From: Shewanella sp. KX20019
GTDB lineage: Bacteria > Pseudomonadota > Gammaproteobacteria > Enterobacterales > Shewanellaceae
NCBI RefSeq assembly: GCF_016757755.1
Contig: NZ_CP068437.1
Span: 1,426,001-1,490,000, forward strand
Direction of reading: 5' to 3'
DNA: 64,000 bases
In this document: positions 31,669 through 41,474 of the stretch, piece after piece
Numbering within the stretch: position 1 is the stretch's first letter
Layout of the letters: each line of letters starts with the position of its first letter
Program-made: the position numbers and the translations under genes
Notes under the pieces: generated by a model
What the model saw: the letters and a program-made list of their open reading frames with translations, nothing else
Told to the model about the DNA's origin: nothing
The model's database searches: none

Positions 31669-32625
31669 TTAAGACGTTAATTCTGCTTTTAGCATGACTT
31701 CAAGTTTACCTTGGTCAATGGCAAAGTTACGGATCCCTTCAGCAAGTTTTTCTACAGCCATTGGGTCTTCGTTAAACTCCCAGCGGAATTGTGCTTCAGA
31801 CATTGCAGGCTCTGCTGCAACAACTTCAGTTGCTGGAAGTAATTTTTGAACAATAGGTGTATTGCTATTAGATAACTCTTCTAATAATGCAGGACCAATG
31901 GTTAATCTATCGCAGCCTGCTAATTCAATGATCTCACCTGTATTACGGAAGCTTGCTCCCATGACTACGGTGTTAAAACCGTGGCGCTTATAGTAGTTGT
32001 ATATGCTGGTGACGGACACAACACCAGGATCTTCACTTGCAGAATACTCAAGACCAGTATCTTTTTTGTACCAATCTAGAATGCGGCCAACAAATGGTGA
32101 GATGAGGTAAACACCGGCTTCAGCACATGCTCGTGCTTGAGCAAAACAAAATAGTAGCGTTAGGTTACAATTTATGCCTTCTTGTTCGAGCTCTTTTGCT
32201 GCGCAAATGCCTTCCCAAGTAGACGCTAACTTAATCAAAATACGTGATTTATCAATACCTGCTTCTTGATACAGTTTGATTAGCTTGTGGGCTTTTGCTA
32301 TTGAGGCTGTTTTGTCAAAAGAGAGACGAGCATCAACTTCCGTTGAAATACGACCTGGAACAATTTTAAGGATCTCTAGACCAATGTTGACGGCGAGTTT
32401 GTCACCGGCATCTTCAATCTGTTGCTCTACATCATTACTTTGGCTTTTTGCCCAAGTAATCGCATTCTCAATCAAGCCACTATATTCAGGGATCTGCGAT
32501 GCTTTTAGGATTAGAGATGGGTTGGTTGTAGCATCTTCTGGCTGGTAACGTTTTATCGCTTCAATATCACCGGTATCCGCAACGATGGTTGTGATGGGTT
32601 TAAGTTGTTCTAAAGTGTTAGCCAT
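31669..32625 (-). CDS. tal: Transaldolase
   Basis: The class I aldolase of the non-oxidative pentose phosphate path, 318 residues. It has the DATTNPSLIL signature near the N-terminus and the Schiff-base lysine in the ILIKLASTWEGI segment. The NLTLLFCFAQARACAEAGVYLISPFVGRILDWY block is diagnostic. ATG 32625 starts MANTLEQLKPITTIVADTGD; a longer frame to 32655 adds ten unrelated residues. First gene of the tal-pgi operon. Confidence 0.98.
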   Translation of the reverse strand: MANTLEQLKPITTIVADTGDIEAIKRYQPEDATTNPSLILKASQIPEYSGLIENAITWAKSQSNDVEQQIEDAGDKLAVNIGLEILKIVPGRISTEVDARLSFDKTASIAKAHKLIKLYQEAGIDKSRILIKLASTWEGICAAKELEQEGINCNLTLLFCFAQARACAEAGVYLISPFVGRILDWYKKDTGLEYSASEDPGVVSVTSIYNYYKRHGFNTVVMGASFRNTGEIIELAGCDRLTIGPALLEELSNSNTPIVQKLLPATEVVAAEPAMSEAQFRWEFNEDPMAVEKLAEGIRNFAIDQGKLEVMLKAELTS

Positions 32626-32904
32626 GTGAATTACATCCTTCTCAATGAGCAGCATAAGTTTGATAGTTAATTAGCAGGTATTAAAAGCCATTTTAATGAT
32701 CATTCCAACTAAATATGAAAAAAAATTACAGAAAAGTTGTAAAAAATCAGTAAAAGCGCTTTTTTTAGTAATATAGTAACCAATATTAATGTTCAAATCT
32801 TGCAATCTGATGAAACACCTGCGTCATGGACTGGTATAACGAAAATATTGAACAATGAACTAAACCTTAGTTGTTGAGCATTGTGACTGCAATGAGCATT
32901 TAAA
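32626..32904 (-). other. Upstream region of tal
   Basis: About 280 AT-rich bases hold the tal promoter and the tail of the ompA-like transcript. A run near 32715-32770 (AAAAAATTACAG to AGCGCTTTTTTTAG) is AT-rich, but no operator can be named. Confidence 0.4.
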
Positions 32905-32935
32905 CAAAAAGCTCACAGCGATTAATGCTGTGAGC
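32905..32935 (-). terminator. Terminator after the ompA-like gene
   Basis: GCTCACAGC pairs with GCTGTGAGC; on the minus strand TTTTTGTTT follows. Confidence 0.8.
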
Positions 32936-33007
32936 GAGTCCGAATCATCTATTTAATCACTATATCAAAAATTATCGAGATAATGAGGACAATACTTGTA
33001 TCGGTGT

Positions 33008-34102
33008 CTATTTAAGCACGGGAACTTTTTCAGTGCCTGACACATGTGCTTCGATACGGCGATTAGCTTTGTTGGCTTCTGCAGAGCGGCCTTCAATTAG
33101 GGGCTGTGTTATACCGTAACCCATAGAAGAGACCTTTGCTGGGGCAACGCCGTATTCATTAATTAGCACATCAGCAACGGCAATAGCTCGGCGCTCAGAC
33201 AATGCCATATTGTAATCTGCCGCGCCAGTATTAGAGGCATGACCTGCTATGGTCACCTCGGCATTTGGATGCTTAGACATGAACTCTGCTAGTGCTTTTA
33301 TATCACCATAGGAAGACTCCTGTACGATTGCTGAGTTAGTGGCAAATTTGGCTTCAATATCGAATTTGTCTTCAAGCTCTTGGTAGATAGTACAACCATT
33401 AGAATCGACTTTATGTGTCGAGGGGGTATTAGGGCACTGATCTATGTCATCGTTGACGCCGTCCATATCAGCGTCTCCTACAACGACTGCAACGGGTACT
33501 ACAGGCTTAGATTTACTACCGAAGCGGTAACTCAGTTCGAGTCCCCAGTAGTTGCTTTCCATCTCAAGTGTTTTCCACTTATCTTCATCTAAGTTTTCAT
33601 AACGACGGTATTTAGCTTGTACTTTTAGGTTATCGGTGATGTTGTAGCCAATACCCGCCCCGATGTACGGGGCTACGCCGCTATCACTATAGTATTCGCT
33701 GCCGTAGTTCTTATTGTTAGAGATAACGTAGTTTAACGCGCCTGCTTCAGCCGATAAGCTCCAGCGGTTGGCAAATGGCCAAAATGTGACTAAACCAAGA
33801 TTCATTCCTCTAGCGCCGACATCATTGAGCTTGTTTGAATAGTCAACCCATTCTGCGCGACCTAGGTCCCGGTAGCCCAGCTCAACACCAAAGTTGTCAT
33901 TGAACAGATAGCCACCAAATACATCCCATGCATAGGGGTCATCATCACCGCAGGTTTTCATGGTCTTTTGATCGCAATTCGGTTCGTAGTTGTTGATCCC
34001 AACACCGCCGCCAATGTACCAGGGGCTCATGCCCTCTGCAGCGCTAGCTGCAAAAGGTAGCATTGAGGTCAGTAGTACAACCTGTAGAGTTTTGTTCATC
34101 AT
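33008..34102 (-). CDS. OmpA-family outer-membrane protein
   Basis: A 364-residue precursor with signal peptide (MMNKTLQVVLLTSMLPFAASA). An eight-strand OmpA-like beta-barrel covers about residues 25-200 (WYIGGGVGINNYE, FGVELGYRDLG, YWGLELSYRFG). A short thrombospondin-type-3-like Ca-binding linker (DADMDGVNDDIDQCPNTPSTHKVDSNGC) follows. The C-terminal OmpA peptidoglycan-binding domain (about 250-355) contains AEVTIAGHASNTGAADYNMALSERRAIAV. It anchors the outer membrane to the cell wall. Two Met codons start the frame; the first fits the AAGGAC site better. Confidence 0.92.
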   Translation of the reverse strand: MMNKTLQVVLLTSMLPFAASAAEGMSPWYIGGGVGINNYEPNCDQKTMKTCGDDDPYAWDVFGGYLFNDNFGVELGYRDLGRAEWVDYSNKLNDVGARGMNLGLVTFWPFANRWSLSAEAGALNYVISNNKNYGSEYYSDSGVAPYIGAGIGYNITDNLKVQAKYRRYENLDEDKWKTLEMESNYWGLELSYRFGSKSKPVVPVAVVVGDADMDGVNDDIDQCPNTPSTHKVDSNGCTIYQELEDKFDIEAKFATNSAIVQESSYGDIKALAEFMSKHPNAEVTIAGHASNTGAADYNMALSERRAIAVADVLINEYGVAPAKVSSMGYGITQPLIEGRSAEANKANRRIEAHVSGTEKVPVLK

Positions 34103-34258
34103 TCAAAGTCCTTATGTTTTATTTATATCCCCGCTCTATCTGAACATGCCAGCAGTTATCACGGGGTTCCTTAGTTTTTATAGCTGGCTGTGGCTATTAT
34201 TGGCTGAAAATGCGATATTTTCCACTTTGATGTTGATGTAATTCCTTAAGTTGGAAAC

Positions 34259-34290
34259 AAAAAAAAGGTGCCTTCTTGAGAAGGCACCTT
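34259..34290 (-). terminator. Terminator after phosphoketolase
   Basis: AAGGTGCCTT and AAGGCACCTT pair; the minus strand continues into a run of nine Ts. Confidence 0.88.
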
Positions 34291-34316
34291 AAAATTCGAT
34301 TAGCTTAAGAAGTGGG

Positions 34317-36683
34317 TTATCGAGTCCATACCCAGTTTTCAATGCTTATAGGGTCTACACCGTTAGCCTTGATATAGTTTCTGTGGTCAACTAAGCGTTG
34401 CAGCATGTCGGTAGTAATAGCGATATGTTGGCTTTCGTCAATGACGCCTTGCTGGAACAGTTTGTATGCCATGTCGATAACAAGGTGGTAGCGCGAGGTA
34501 CCGTTACGAACACCCATATCAAATGGAGTCGTGGTTGAACCTTCCTCTTCATAGCCTTTAATTCTAAAGCGATCACTACCCTTATAGTCGAATACCAGTT
34601 TCTTGATGGTGTTCGGGTATCCGTGATAGTTAAATACCACGCCTTTATCAGCTGTAAAGACTTCGTCCATCAACCATGGCTTGCTTTGGAACTTCAAGCT
34701 ACCCAAACCGCTGCTGGTTAGCTCTGTTACGCTGACGAAACGGATACGTACACGCGGTAATAGCTCTCTGATCAGTACCAGTGACGCCATTGCTTCTTGA
34801 GTGACATAATCACCACAACCTACAAGTACAACGTCTGGGTTTTCGTCTGAAGCAAAGTCCCACACCATCACACCATCTTTAGCCTGACTGCGAGCTTCAT
34901 CTAGTGTTAACCATTGTGGAAGGTCTTTCTTACCGGCCACTAAGATGTTCAGCTTGTCTCGATCGGCATAAGCACGTTCGGTATAAACCAAAGTACTGTT
35001 ACCGTCAGCAGGTAGATAAGCTGAGATGATCTTTGGATGCTTCTCTAACATAGCGCCCAAGAATGATGGGTTCTGGTGCGAGTAACCATTATGATCTTGA
35101 CGCTCTAACAGCGAAGACAATACCACGTTACAAGCAGGTACAGGCTTACGGAAATGTACACCTTGGCTTGCATAAACGTATTTACAATATTGGTCAGCCA
35201 TTGATGAAACAACTTGCGAGAATGCCTCATAAGTCGGGAACATCGCGTGACGTCCGGTTACGGTATAACCGTGCAGCATACCGAAGAGTAAGTTTTCAGA
35301 TAGCAACTCAATGACACGACCGTCGCGAGACATATCTTCATCCCAGCTTTCGATAGGCCACTGCCATGCACGATCTGTTTCTTCAAATACTGCTTGCAGT
35401 TGGTTTGAATAGGTCTCATCTGGGCAGAAAATACGCAGGTTACGCTGATCACGGTTGAGTTTGAATGCATCACGCATCCACTCACCCATCTTGAACATTG
35501 ATAGTCCACGTTGACCACGAGGTGTTTCAGCGCCATAGGCGAGTTTTTCAAGATCTGGATTGGTTAAAGCACGAACCACTTCACCGCCGTAGCTTAAGTG
35601 CTGACGACCACAAGCTAACTCTTTTGGTGGCATTAACGACTGTATATCTTCATCGAAGATCAGTTCGCCCTTATCGTTGATAGTGTATAGCTCATCAAAC
35701 TTGTAGCTGGCCAACCAAGTGTTAAGCGCGTCAAGGTGGCCTTTATCAGTAGCACACTTGTTGACGATTACTTGGTGAGACTCGCAGTTACCTTCAAGCT
35801 TTTTACCATTATATTCAGCAGTACCAGTCCAGCCTTTAGCTGTACGCATTAGAATGACAGGCCAGCGTGGCTTAACAACATCTTCACCCGCTCTTGCACG
35901 GGTTTGAATGTCATTAATCATTTTATATGACAAGTCCATCGCTGCAGCCATCTGCTCATAGACATCTTGTTCAAGCTGGTCATCGACCATGATTGGGTGG
36001 TAGCCCAAGCCTCTGAATTCAAGATCTAACTCTTCGTGGCTCATTCTGCCCATGCGAGTTGGACCAGAGATTTTATAGCCATTGATATGCACTATTGGTA
36101 AAACAGCACCGTTGTTCTTTGGTGAAACAAGACGGTTCGCATACCAAGATGCAGCAAGAGGACCGGTTTCTGATTCACCATCACCAATAAGGCAGGCAGC
36201 AATCAAATCAGGATTATCAAGCACGGCACCCCAAGCAACTGAAAGTGAGTAACCAAGTTCACCACCCTCTAGAATTTGTCCTGGCGCTTCAGGGTTTGCG
36301 TGAGAAGGGTAACCATATGCCGCAGAGAACTTCTGGCATATATCAGTGATACCCTCTTCATTATAAGGAATAGTTTCAGGGTAGAAGTGGCTTAGCGAAC
36401 CTTCCATAAACAAGTTAGCTTGCACTGCAGGAAAACCGTGACCTGGGCCAACAAGGTAAACAAATGAACGGTTGTGCTTAGCAATCAACCTATTAACGTT
36501 AGCATAGACAAAGTTAATACCAGGACATGTACCCCAGTGACCAAGTAATCTTGGTTTAATATCAGTGTGAGCCAAAGCGCGTTTGTGTAGTACGTTTTGC
36601 TTCAGGTAAATTTGTGATGTCGCCAGAAAGTTAGTTGCTCTAACAAATTTCTTTAAGGAAACGATCTCTTGTTGATGTGACAT
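34317..36683 (-). CDS. xfp: Xylulose-5-phosphate/fructose-6-phosphate phosphoketolase
   Basis: A 788-residue thiamine-diphosphate enzyme that splits xylulose 5-phosphate (and often fructose 6-phosphate) with phosphate to give acetyl phosphate. The N-terminal GHWGTCPGINFVYANVNRLI, the EGGELGYSLSVAWGAVLD signature and the CLIGDGESETGPLAASW ThDP site are typical. FPTYEAFSQVVSSM and the C-terminal SVTELTSSGLG follow, as in XFP enzymes. ATG 36683 has GGGG six bases upstream; four codons more are possible. It lies near tal-pgi, so acetyl phosphate could be made directly from sugar phosphates. Confidence 0.96.
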   Translation of the reverse strand: MSHQQEIVSLKKFVRATNFLATSQIYLKQNVLHKRALAHTDIKPRLLGHWGTCPGINFVYANVNRLIAKHNRSFVYLVGPGHGFPAVQANLFMEGSLSHFYPETIPYNEEGITDICQKFSAAYGYPSHANPEAPGQILEGGELGYSLSVAWGAVLDNPDLIAACLIGDGESETGPLAASWYANRLVSPKNNGAVLPIVHINGYKISGPTRMGRMSHEELDLEFRGLGYHPIMVDDQLEQDVYEQMAAAMDLSYKMINDIQTRARAGEDVVKPRWPVILMRTAKGWTGTAEYNGKKLEGNCESHQVIVNKCATDKGHLDALNTWLASYKFDELYTINDKGELIFDEDIQSLMPPKELACGRQHLSYGGEVVRALTNPDLEKLAYGAETPRGQRGLSMFKMGEWMRDAFKLNRDQRNLRIFCPDETYSNQLQAVFEETDRAWQWPIESWDEDMSRDGRVIELLSENLLFGMLHGYTVTGRHAMFPTYEAFSQVVSSMADQYCKYVYASQGVHFRKPVPACNVVLSSLLERQDHNGYSHQNPSFLGAMLEKHPKIISAYLPADGNSTLVYTERAYADRDKLNILVAGKKDLPQWLTLDEARSQAKDGVMVWDFASDENPDVVLVGCGDYVTQEAMASLVLIRELLPRVRIRFVSVTELTSSGLGSLKFQSKPWLMDEVFTADKGVVFNYHGYPNTIKKLVFDYKGSDRFRIKGYEEEGSTTTPFDMGVRNGTSRYHLVIDMAYKLFQQGVIDESQHIAITTDMLQRLVDHRNYIKANGVDPISIENWVWTR

Positions 36684-37106
36684 AAACAACCCCATTTACG
36701 TAATCAGAAAGTTAAACAAATTTTATGTGACTTACTATATTTGTAATTTTATTACAAAAATGTGCCCTATATCTTATTTATAGAAAGTTTTTTGCACTAA
36801 TAAATGTAGTAAAACTAGATGTAATGGTGGTGTTATTTAGGTTAATTTTCTTGAGCTTGTTTGATATCTTGTGTGATTCGGTTGTCAGCTAAATGATGAT
36901 GTGTGATCTGTATCACTCAGGGTTGAACCAATGCTATGCTATTTTGCAGCGCGGAATGCGGCAGACGTGATAGTAATTTAATCACGAATAGGATAATTCA
37001 AAAAGAAAATCTGTTGTCATTTAAATACTTAGGAAGGAAAAAATAGGCCAAACCAAATTCAGTGTGAGAGCGCTCGATTATGTTTGGCATGGGGATAAGA
37101 ATAATT
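36684..37106. other. Divergent control region xfp / alanine symporter
   Basis: About 420 bases between divergent genes. It contains the CRP-type site listed next and AT-rich promoter-like DNA near 36700-36780. No gene is seen. Confidence 0.5.
36902..36917. promoter_or_regulatory. CRP-type site between xfp and the alanine symporter
   Basis: TGTGA-TCTGTA-TCACT closely matches the CRP consensus. It is about 190 bases from the symporter start and 220 from the xfp start, so either gene could be the target. Confidence 0.65.
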
Positions 37107-38549
37107 ATGTTTGAACCGTTAGTTAATGCAGTTGAATCTGCCGTCAATGCCGTCAATGGCTTGTTGTGGGGAAGCCTGCTCATTTATGTACTCGTAGCAG
37201 CGGGTGTGTTATTTACTTTTCGTCTAGGTTTTATTCAGTTCAGATTATTTGGCCATGGTGTCAAATTGGTGATTCAGGGCCGTGAAAAAGTTAATGGCAT
37301 CTCCTCTTTTCAGGTTTTTTGTACCTCGATGGCTGCACGAGTCGGTACCGGTAACATGGCCGGTGTTGCGGTAGCGATAACCGTTGGTGGTGCGGGGGCG
37401 ATTTTTTGGATGTGGCTTATTGCGCTGCTCGGTATGGCGACAGCCTTTATTGAATCAACGCTAGCACAAGTCTATAAAGTTAAAGATAGTGAAGGCCAGT
37501 ATCGTGGCGGCCCTGCATATTATATGGAGAAAGGCCTAGGTAAGAGATGGATGGGAACCTTGTTCTCTATTCTACTTATTATCGCTTTCGGTTTTGCTTT
37601 CAACGCAGCACAAGCCAATACCATGACCGATGCGCTAAACAATGCATTTGGTTTTGATAAGACGATTGTTGGTTTAGTCATAGTATTGGCTTCGGCTTAT
37701 ATTATTTGCGGTGGCTTGAAAAAAGTCGCTCGTGCGTCTGAGTTGATTGTTCCGGTAATGGCTGTCGCCTATCTAGGCATAGCAATGGTCGTGTTGGTAT
37801 TGAATATTGAGCAGGTCCCAGCCGCATTAACGCTAATTGTTAAAAGTGCATTTGGCTGGGAAGAAGCGGCTGGTGGTGCAATGGGCGCAATGTTGGCCGG
37901 TGTTGCACGCGGTCTATTCTCAAACGAAGCGGGCATGGGCAGCGCGGCAAACATTGCAGCGTCTGCGACGCCAAACCCGAATCACCCTGCCTCACAAGGT
38001 TTTGTACAGATGATAGGGGTATTTGTTGATACTATCGTGATCTGTACTGCATCTGCGGCAATTATCTTATTGTCGGGCGTGTTAGATAATCCTGGTGAGC
38101 AACAAGGTATTGGCCTATTACAGCTGGCGCTAAGCAACGAGCTTGGGAGTTGGTCTGCTTATTTCATTGCATTCGCGATTATACTATTTTGTTTCTCGTC
38201 GATTATTGCTAACTATAGCTATGCAGAAAACAACATTATGTTCCTGACTAAAAGTAAGAAGGTGCTATACGTTTTCCGTGGCCTAGTATTAGCGATGGTG
38301 ATGACAGGCTCTGTGGCCTCTTTGCAGCTGGTGTGGAACTTCGCTGATGTCTCTATGGGGCTGATGGCGTTAGTTAACATCGCTGCGATAGTCATGCTGT
38401 CTAAAGTGGCTTTTGCGGTTGTGAAGGATTATGAACGTCAAATAAAGGCCGGTGTTTCTCCAACGTTTGATGCTAGTGAATTCCCGGAAATAAAGGGTAT
38501 TGGAACTGGTGAATGGGCGGATGATGCGCCTATGGCAAATAAATCCTAA
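37107..38549 (+). CDS. Alanine or glycine:cation symporter (AGCS family)
   Basis: A 480-residue inner-membrane transporter with about ten helices. It begins in the family style (EPLVNAVESAVNAVNGLLWGSLLIYVLVAAGVLFTFR). The signature GTGNMAGVAVAITVGGAGAIFWMWLIALLGMATAFIES and the later GAMLAGVARGLFSNEAGMGSAANIAA are diagnostic of sodium:alanine symporters (AgcS/DagA). Substrate is likely alanine or glycine taken up with Na+. I chose ATG 37107, which has GGGGATAAGAA upstream; an ATG at 37080 has only a poor site. Confidence 0.93.
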   Translation: MFEPLVNAVESAVNAVNGLLWGSLLIYVLVAAGVLFTFRLGFIQFRLFGHGVKLVIQGREKVNGISSFQVFCTSMAARVGTGNMAGVAVAITVGGAGAIFWMWLIALLGMATAFIESTLAQVYKVKDSEGQYRGGPAYYMEKGLGKRWMGTLFSILLIIAFGFAFNAAQANTMTDALNNAFGFDKTIVGLVIVLASAYIICGGLKKVARASELIVPVMAVAYLGIAMVVLVLNIEQVPAALTLIVKSAFGWEEAAGGAMGAMLAGVARGLFSNEAGMGSAANIAASATPNPNHPASQGFVQMIGVFVDTIVICTASAAIILLSGVLDNPGEQQGIGLLQLALSNELGSWSAYFIAFAIILFCFSSIIANYSYAENNIMFLTKSKKVLYVFRGLVLAMVMTGSVASLQLVWNFADVSMGLMALVNIAAIVMLSKVAFAVVKDYERQIKAGVSPTFDASEFPEIKGIGTGEWADDAPMANKS

Positions 38550-38594
38550 TATAGGGTAAACCGCTTGATGCGGTAAGTTGAATTAACACAATCT

Positions 38595-38627
38595 AAAAAA
38601 CCACGCTTTATAAGCGTGGTTTTTTTG
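38595..38627 (+). terminator. Terminator after the alanine symporter
   Basis: AAAAACCACGCTT and AAGCGTGGTTTTT form a long stem with a T-run. Confidence 0.88.
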
Positions 38628-38682
38628 ATTTTGATCAGTATGATTGTCTCAGTTTAACAATATCTCTGTATAGGACATCATA

Positions 38683-39459
38683 ATGCTAATCTTGGTTTCA
38701 CCTGCAAAAACGTTAGATTTCGAAAACCCAGCGGGCACTGACAGTTACTCTATACCGACGTTATTGAGTCAAAGTGAACAACTTATTGATGTCTGCCGTA
38801 CATTATCGCCGAGTGATATAGCATCGTTAATGAAAGTGAGCGATAAAATCGCTGGCTTAAACGCTGCTCGATTTGGGTGCTGGCAGTCCGACTTCACCCT
38901 TGAAAATGCCAAACAAGCCGTATTTGCGTTTCGAGGTGATGTTTATACTGGCCTAGATGCCGATACCTTGTCAGAGGCTAGTCTTCAAAAAGCGCAACAA
39001 CAGCTACGTATTCTCTCAGGTCTATATGGTTTGCTAAAGCCGTTGGATTTAATGCAAGCTTATCGATTAGAGATGGGAACGCGTTTGAGTAACGGTAGAG
39101 GGACTAATCTGTATCAATTCTGGGGCGATATCATCACCGAAGAGATAAACCAGACGACAGCAGCAGCACAAGGTGATGAGTTCATTATTAACTTGGCGTC
39201 AAATGAGTACTTTAAGGCAGTTAAGCATAAGCAGTTAACTGCAAATCTGATCACCCCAGTCTTTAAAGATAAAAAGAACGGTCAATACAAGGTTATTAGC
39301 TTCTTCGCTAAAAAAGCGAGAGGCATGATGGTGCGTTATATATTAGATAACGATGTCGACTCGTTAGATGCGCTGATAAAATTTGATAGTGCAGGTTACT
39401 ATTACAGTGAAGCGGACTCAACGGTGAATACACCGGTATTCTTGCGAGAAGAACAATGA
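38683..39459 (+). CDS. yaaA: Peroxide stress protein YaaA
   Basis: A 258-residue DUF328 protein. In E. coli, YaaA limits free iron during hydrogen-peroxide stress and binds DNA. The N-terminal MLILVSPAKTLDFENPA, the central AVFAFRGDVYTGLDADTL and SGLYGLLKPLDLMQAYRLEMGT, and the C-terminal ISFFAKKARGMMVRYI are the family's conserved blocks. Length fits (E. coli 258). Monocistronic between terminators. Confidence 0.95.
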   Translation: MLILVSPAKTLDFENPAGTDSYSIPTLLSQSEQLIDVCRTLSPSDIASLMKVSDKIAGLNAARFGCWQSDFTLENAKQAVFAFRGDVYTGLDADTLSEASLQKAQQQLRILSGLYGLLKPLDLMQAYRLEMGTRLSNGRGTNLYQFWGDIITEEINQTTAAAQGDEFIINLASNEYFKAVKHKQLTANLITPVFKDKKNGQYKVISFFAKKARGMMVRYILDNDVDSLDALIKFDSAGYYYSEADSTVNTPVFLREEQ

Positions 39460-39480
39460 CTGAATCAGGTCTAATTATCG

Positions 39481-39511
39481 AAAAAAAAGCAGCCTAGAGG
39501 CTGCTTTTTTT
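39481..39511. terminator. Bidirectional terminator yaaA / M28 peptidase
   Basis: AAGCAGCC-TAGA-GGCTGCTT with A and T runs on each side, between convergent genes. Confidence 0.85.
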
Positions 39512-39528
39512 ATATGAGTTAACCATGA

Positions 39529-40929
39529 CTATTTGGCAACAATTGGTCGTAAGGTAATTGTTGATTGTGCCATAAGGTAAGCAAATTGTGCATAGGCGGC
39601 TACATTTTGCTGTAGAGCTGCGGGATCAATTTTGTCCAAGGTGTCATTTGGCGTGTGATGATAGTCGAAGTAATCAGTACCATCTTGTCTTAATGAGGCG
39701 ACCGGCACTCCCTGTGACGGTAACATAGAGACATCAGGACCGCCTGAGGCTTTATTATGGCCCAAAACAACACCATTATTGGTCATTGATGCTGTTAGAG
39801 CTAATAACTCGATATAAGCAGTTTCACTGGCTCTGAAGTCAACTTGATAGATCCTACCAGCCCCAAAGTCTGACTCTGCGGCAATGTAGTGCTTATCTAG
39901 CTCTGCATGATGTGCTTTGGCGTAGGCTTTACCGCCGACTAAGCCAAGCTCTTCAGCAGCATATAAAACGACGCGAACGGTTCTAGCGGGTTTTACTGGT
40001 AGGTCTTGAATTAGCTTTCCTGCTGCAGTGACAATACCCACACCTGCACCGTCATCAATCGCACCAGTGCCTTCATCCCAAGAGTCTAAATGAGCGCCAA
40101 TAAGTACTATCTCGTCGGGCTTGCTGGAACCTGTGACCTCTGCAATGACATTGTAAGAGGTGGCAAAGCCTTGGTTTTGTGCCGTTAATAGCAGGTTGAT
40201 AGTAATATTTGCATCACGCTTAAGCATCGCATTAATGAGATCGGCATCGGGGCTAGACATTGCTGCGGCCGGAATTCTAGTCACGCCGTCTTTATATCTC
40301 ATCATGCCTGTATGTGCCATACGGTCGTGATCTGTTCCAATAGAGCGGATCATTACGGCAAGGGCTCCTTTCTCTGCCGCTGCAATAGCGCCTCGTGAGC
40401 GTCCGCCAACACTTTTACCATATCCTTTACCCGTAATATGGCGTTCGGTGATGTGATCGATAAAAACAATCTTGCCTGTTACATCTTCAACCGAAGCAGC
40501 CTGCAGTGCCGCTAAGCTATCAAAGCGAATAATATTGGCTTCAATACCATTTTCTGGTGTGGCAACACTGCCGCCTAGCGCTGTGATAACTAATGGTTGT
40601 GGGAAAGGGGCTACAATTGAAGCTTTGGCTTCACCACGGAGCCATACAGGAACTTGTACAGGCTCTTTATAGACTTTATCAAAGCCAAGTGACTTGAGTT
40701 TAAACTCGGCCCATTGCACCGCTATAAGGTCTTTGCTGCTACCCGCTAGTCGCGGGCCAACTTCGACGGTAAGTGATTCAACCAAATCGTAAGCAAGATC
40801 TGAATTGAGTGCTTGTTGCTTAAGTTGCATCACTGTTTGTTCGTTGGTGCTGTTTATTTCGTTAGTTTGACAACCAATTAAACTGGCCAAAAATATACTG
40901 ACAGCAAGTTTGATATAGACGCTTTTCAT
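39529..40929 (-). CDS. M28-family zinc aminopeptidase, lipoprotein
   Basis: A 466-residue secreted protease with a lipoprotein signal (MKSVYIKLAVSIFLASLIGC). A PA-type inserted domain (about 130-230) precedes the M28 catalytic domain, whose zinc ligands are visible: GAHLDSWDEGTGAIDDGAGVG (His and Asp), YAAEELGLVGG (catalytic Glu-Glu), ESDFGAGR, and DYHHTPNDTLDKI (His). It resembles bacterial glutamate-carboxypeptidase-II-like or leucyl aminopeptidases and should degrade peptides in the periplasm or at the outer membrane. Substrate preference is unknown. Confidence 0.9.
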   Translation of the reverse strand: MKSVYIKLAVSIFLASLIGCQTNEINSTNEQTVMQLKQQALNSDLAYDLVESLTVEVGPRLAGSSKDLIAVQWAEFKLKSLGFDKVYKEPVQVPVWLRGEAKASIVAPFPQPLVITALGGSVATPENGIEANIIRFDSLAALQAASVEDVTGKIVFIDHITERHITGKGYGKSVGGRSRGAIAAAEKGALAVMIRSIGTDHDRMAHTGMMRYKDGVTRIPAAAMSSPDADLINAMLKRDANITINLLLTAQNQGFATSYNVIAEVTGSSKPDEIVLIGAHLDSWDEGTGAIDDGAGVGIVTAAGKLIQDLPVKPARTVRVVLYAAEELGLVGGKAYAKAHHAELDKHYIAAESDFGAGRIYQVDFRASETAYIELLALTASMTNNGVVLGHNKASGGPDVSMLPSQGVPVASLRQDGTDYFDYHHTPNDTLDKIDPAALQQNVAAYAQFAYLMAQSTITLRPIVAK

Positions 40930-41064
40930 GAGTTTCCTTTGTTTTTATTACTTATGTCCCATTTTTGAAAACAATCTAGCAAAAAGTGTGCTTCAAGTCC
41001 CGACTATATCTGTAAGGCAACGCTATATTAGGCCGTCGGTTTGTTTTAGGAGAAATGGCTCGTA

Positions 41065-41379
41065 ATGAATATAGAACTAATACAGCAACGAGCAGACCAT
41101 GCCGTTGTATTATTGAAGGCGATGGCGAATGAGCGTCGCCTATTTATCTTGTGCTATCTTCTTAACGAAGGGGAAATGTGCGTTGGCGAAATGAACAAGA
41201 AATTGGGATTAAGCCAGTCTGCTCTTTCGCAGCACCTTGCGTGGTTACGTAAAGACAATTTGGTTGAAACACGTAAAGAAGCTCAAACAGTATATTACTC
41301 GTTAAAGAGTGAAGAAGTGGCCGAGATCATCAAGCTACTTAATAATATTTATAGTGATAGCTTACAAACGGTAGCGTAA
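41065..41379 (+). CDS. hlyU: HlyU-type ArsR-family transcriptional regulator
   Basis: A 104-residue winged-helix regulator. The sequence AVVLLKAMANERRLFILCYLL, followed by LGLSQSALSQHLAWLRKDNLVETRKEAQTVYYSLKSEEV, is nearly the same as Vibrio HlyU. HlyU displaces H-NS and activates virulence genes, and related proteins sense redox or sulfide through cysteines. Here Cys30 and Cys39 are the only cysteines; no metal site typical of ArsR/SmtB is seen. No obvious target gene lies beside it. Confidence 0.85.
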   Translation: MNIELIQQRADHAVVLLKAMANERRLFILCYLLNEGEMCVGEMNKKLGLSQSALSQHLAWLRKDNLVETRKEAQTVYYSLKSEEVAEIIKLLNNIYSDSLQTVA

Positions 41380-41443
41380 TAGCACTACAGACTACAAGTG
41401 AGTTCATATCTCACTTTACCGTTACAGTTTCTATCGTTGTTAC

Positions 41444-41474
41444 AAATAGAGAGGCATGCCTCTCTATTTTTTTG
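41444..41474 (+). terminator. Terminator after hlyU
   Basis: AAATAGAGAGGC pairs perfectly with GCCTCTCTATTT, with a T-run. It abuts the long inverted repeat. Confidence 0.88.
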
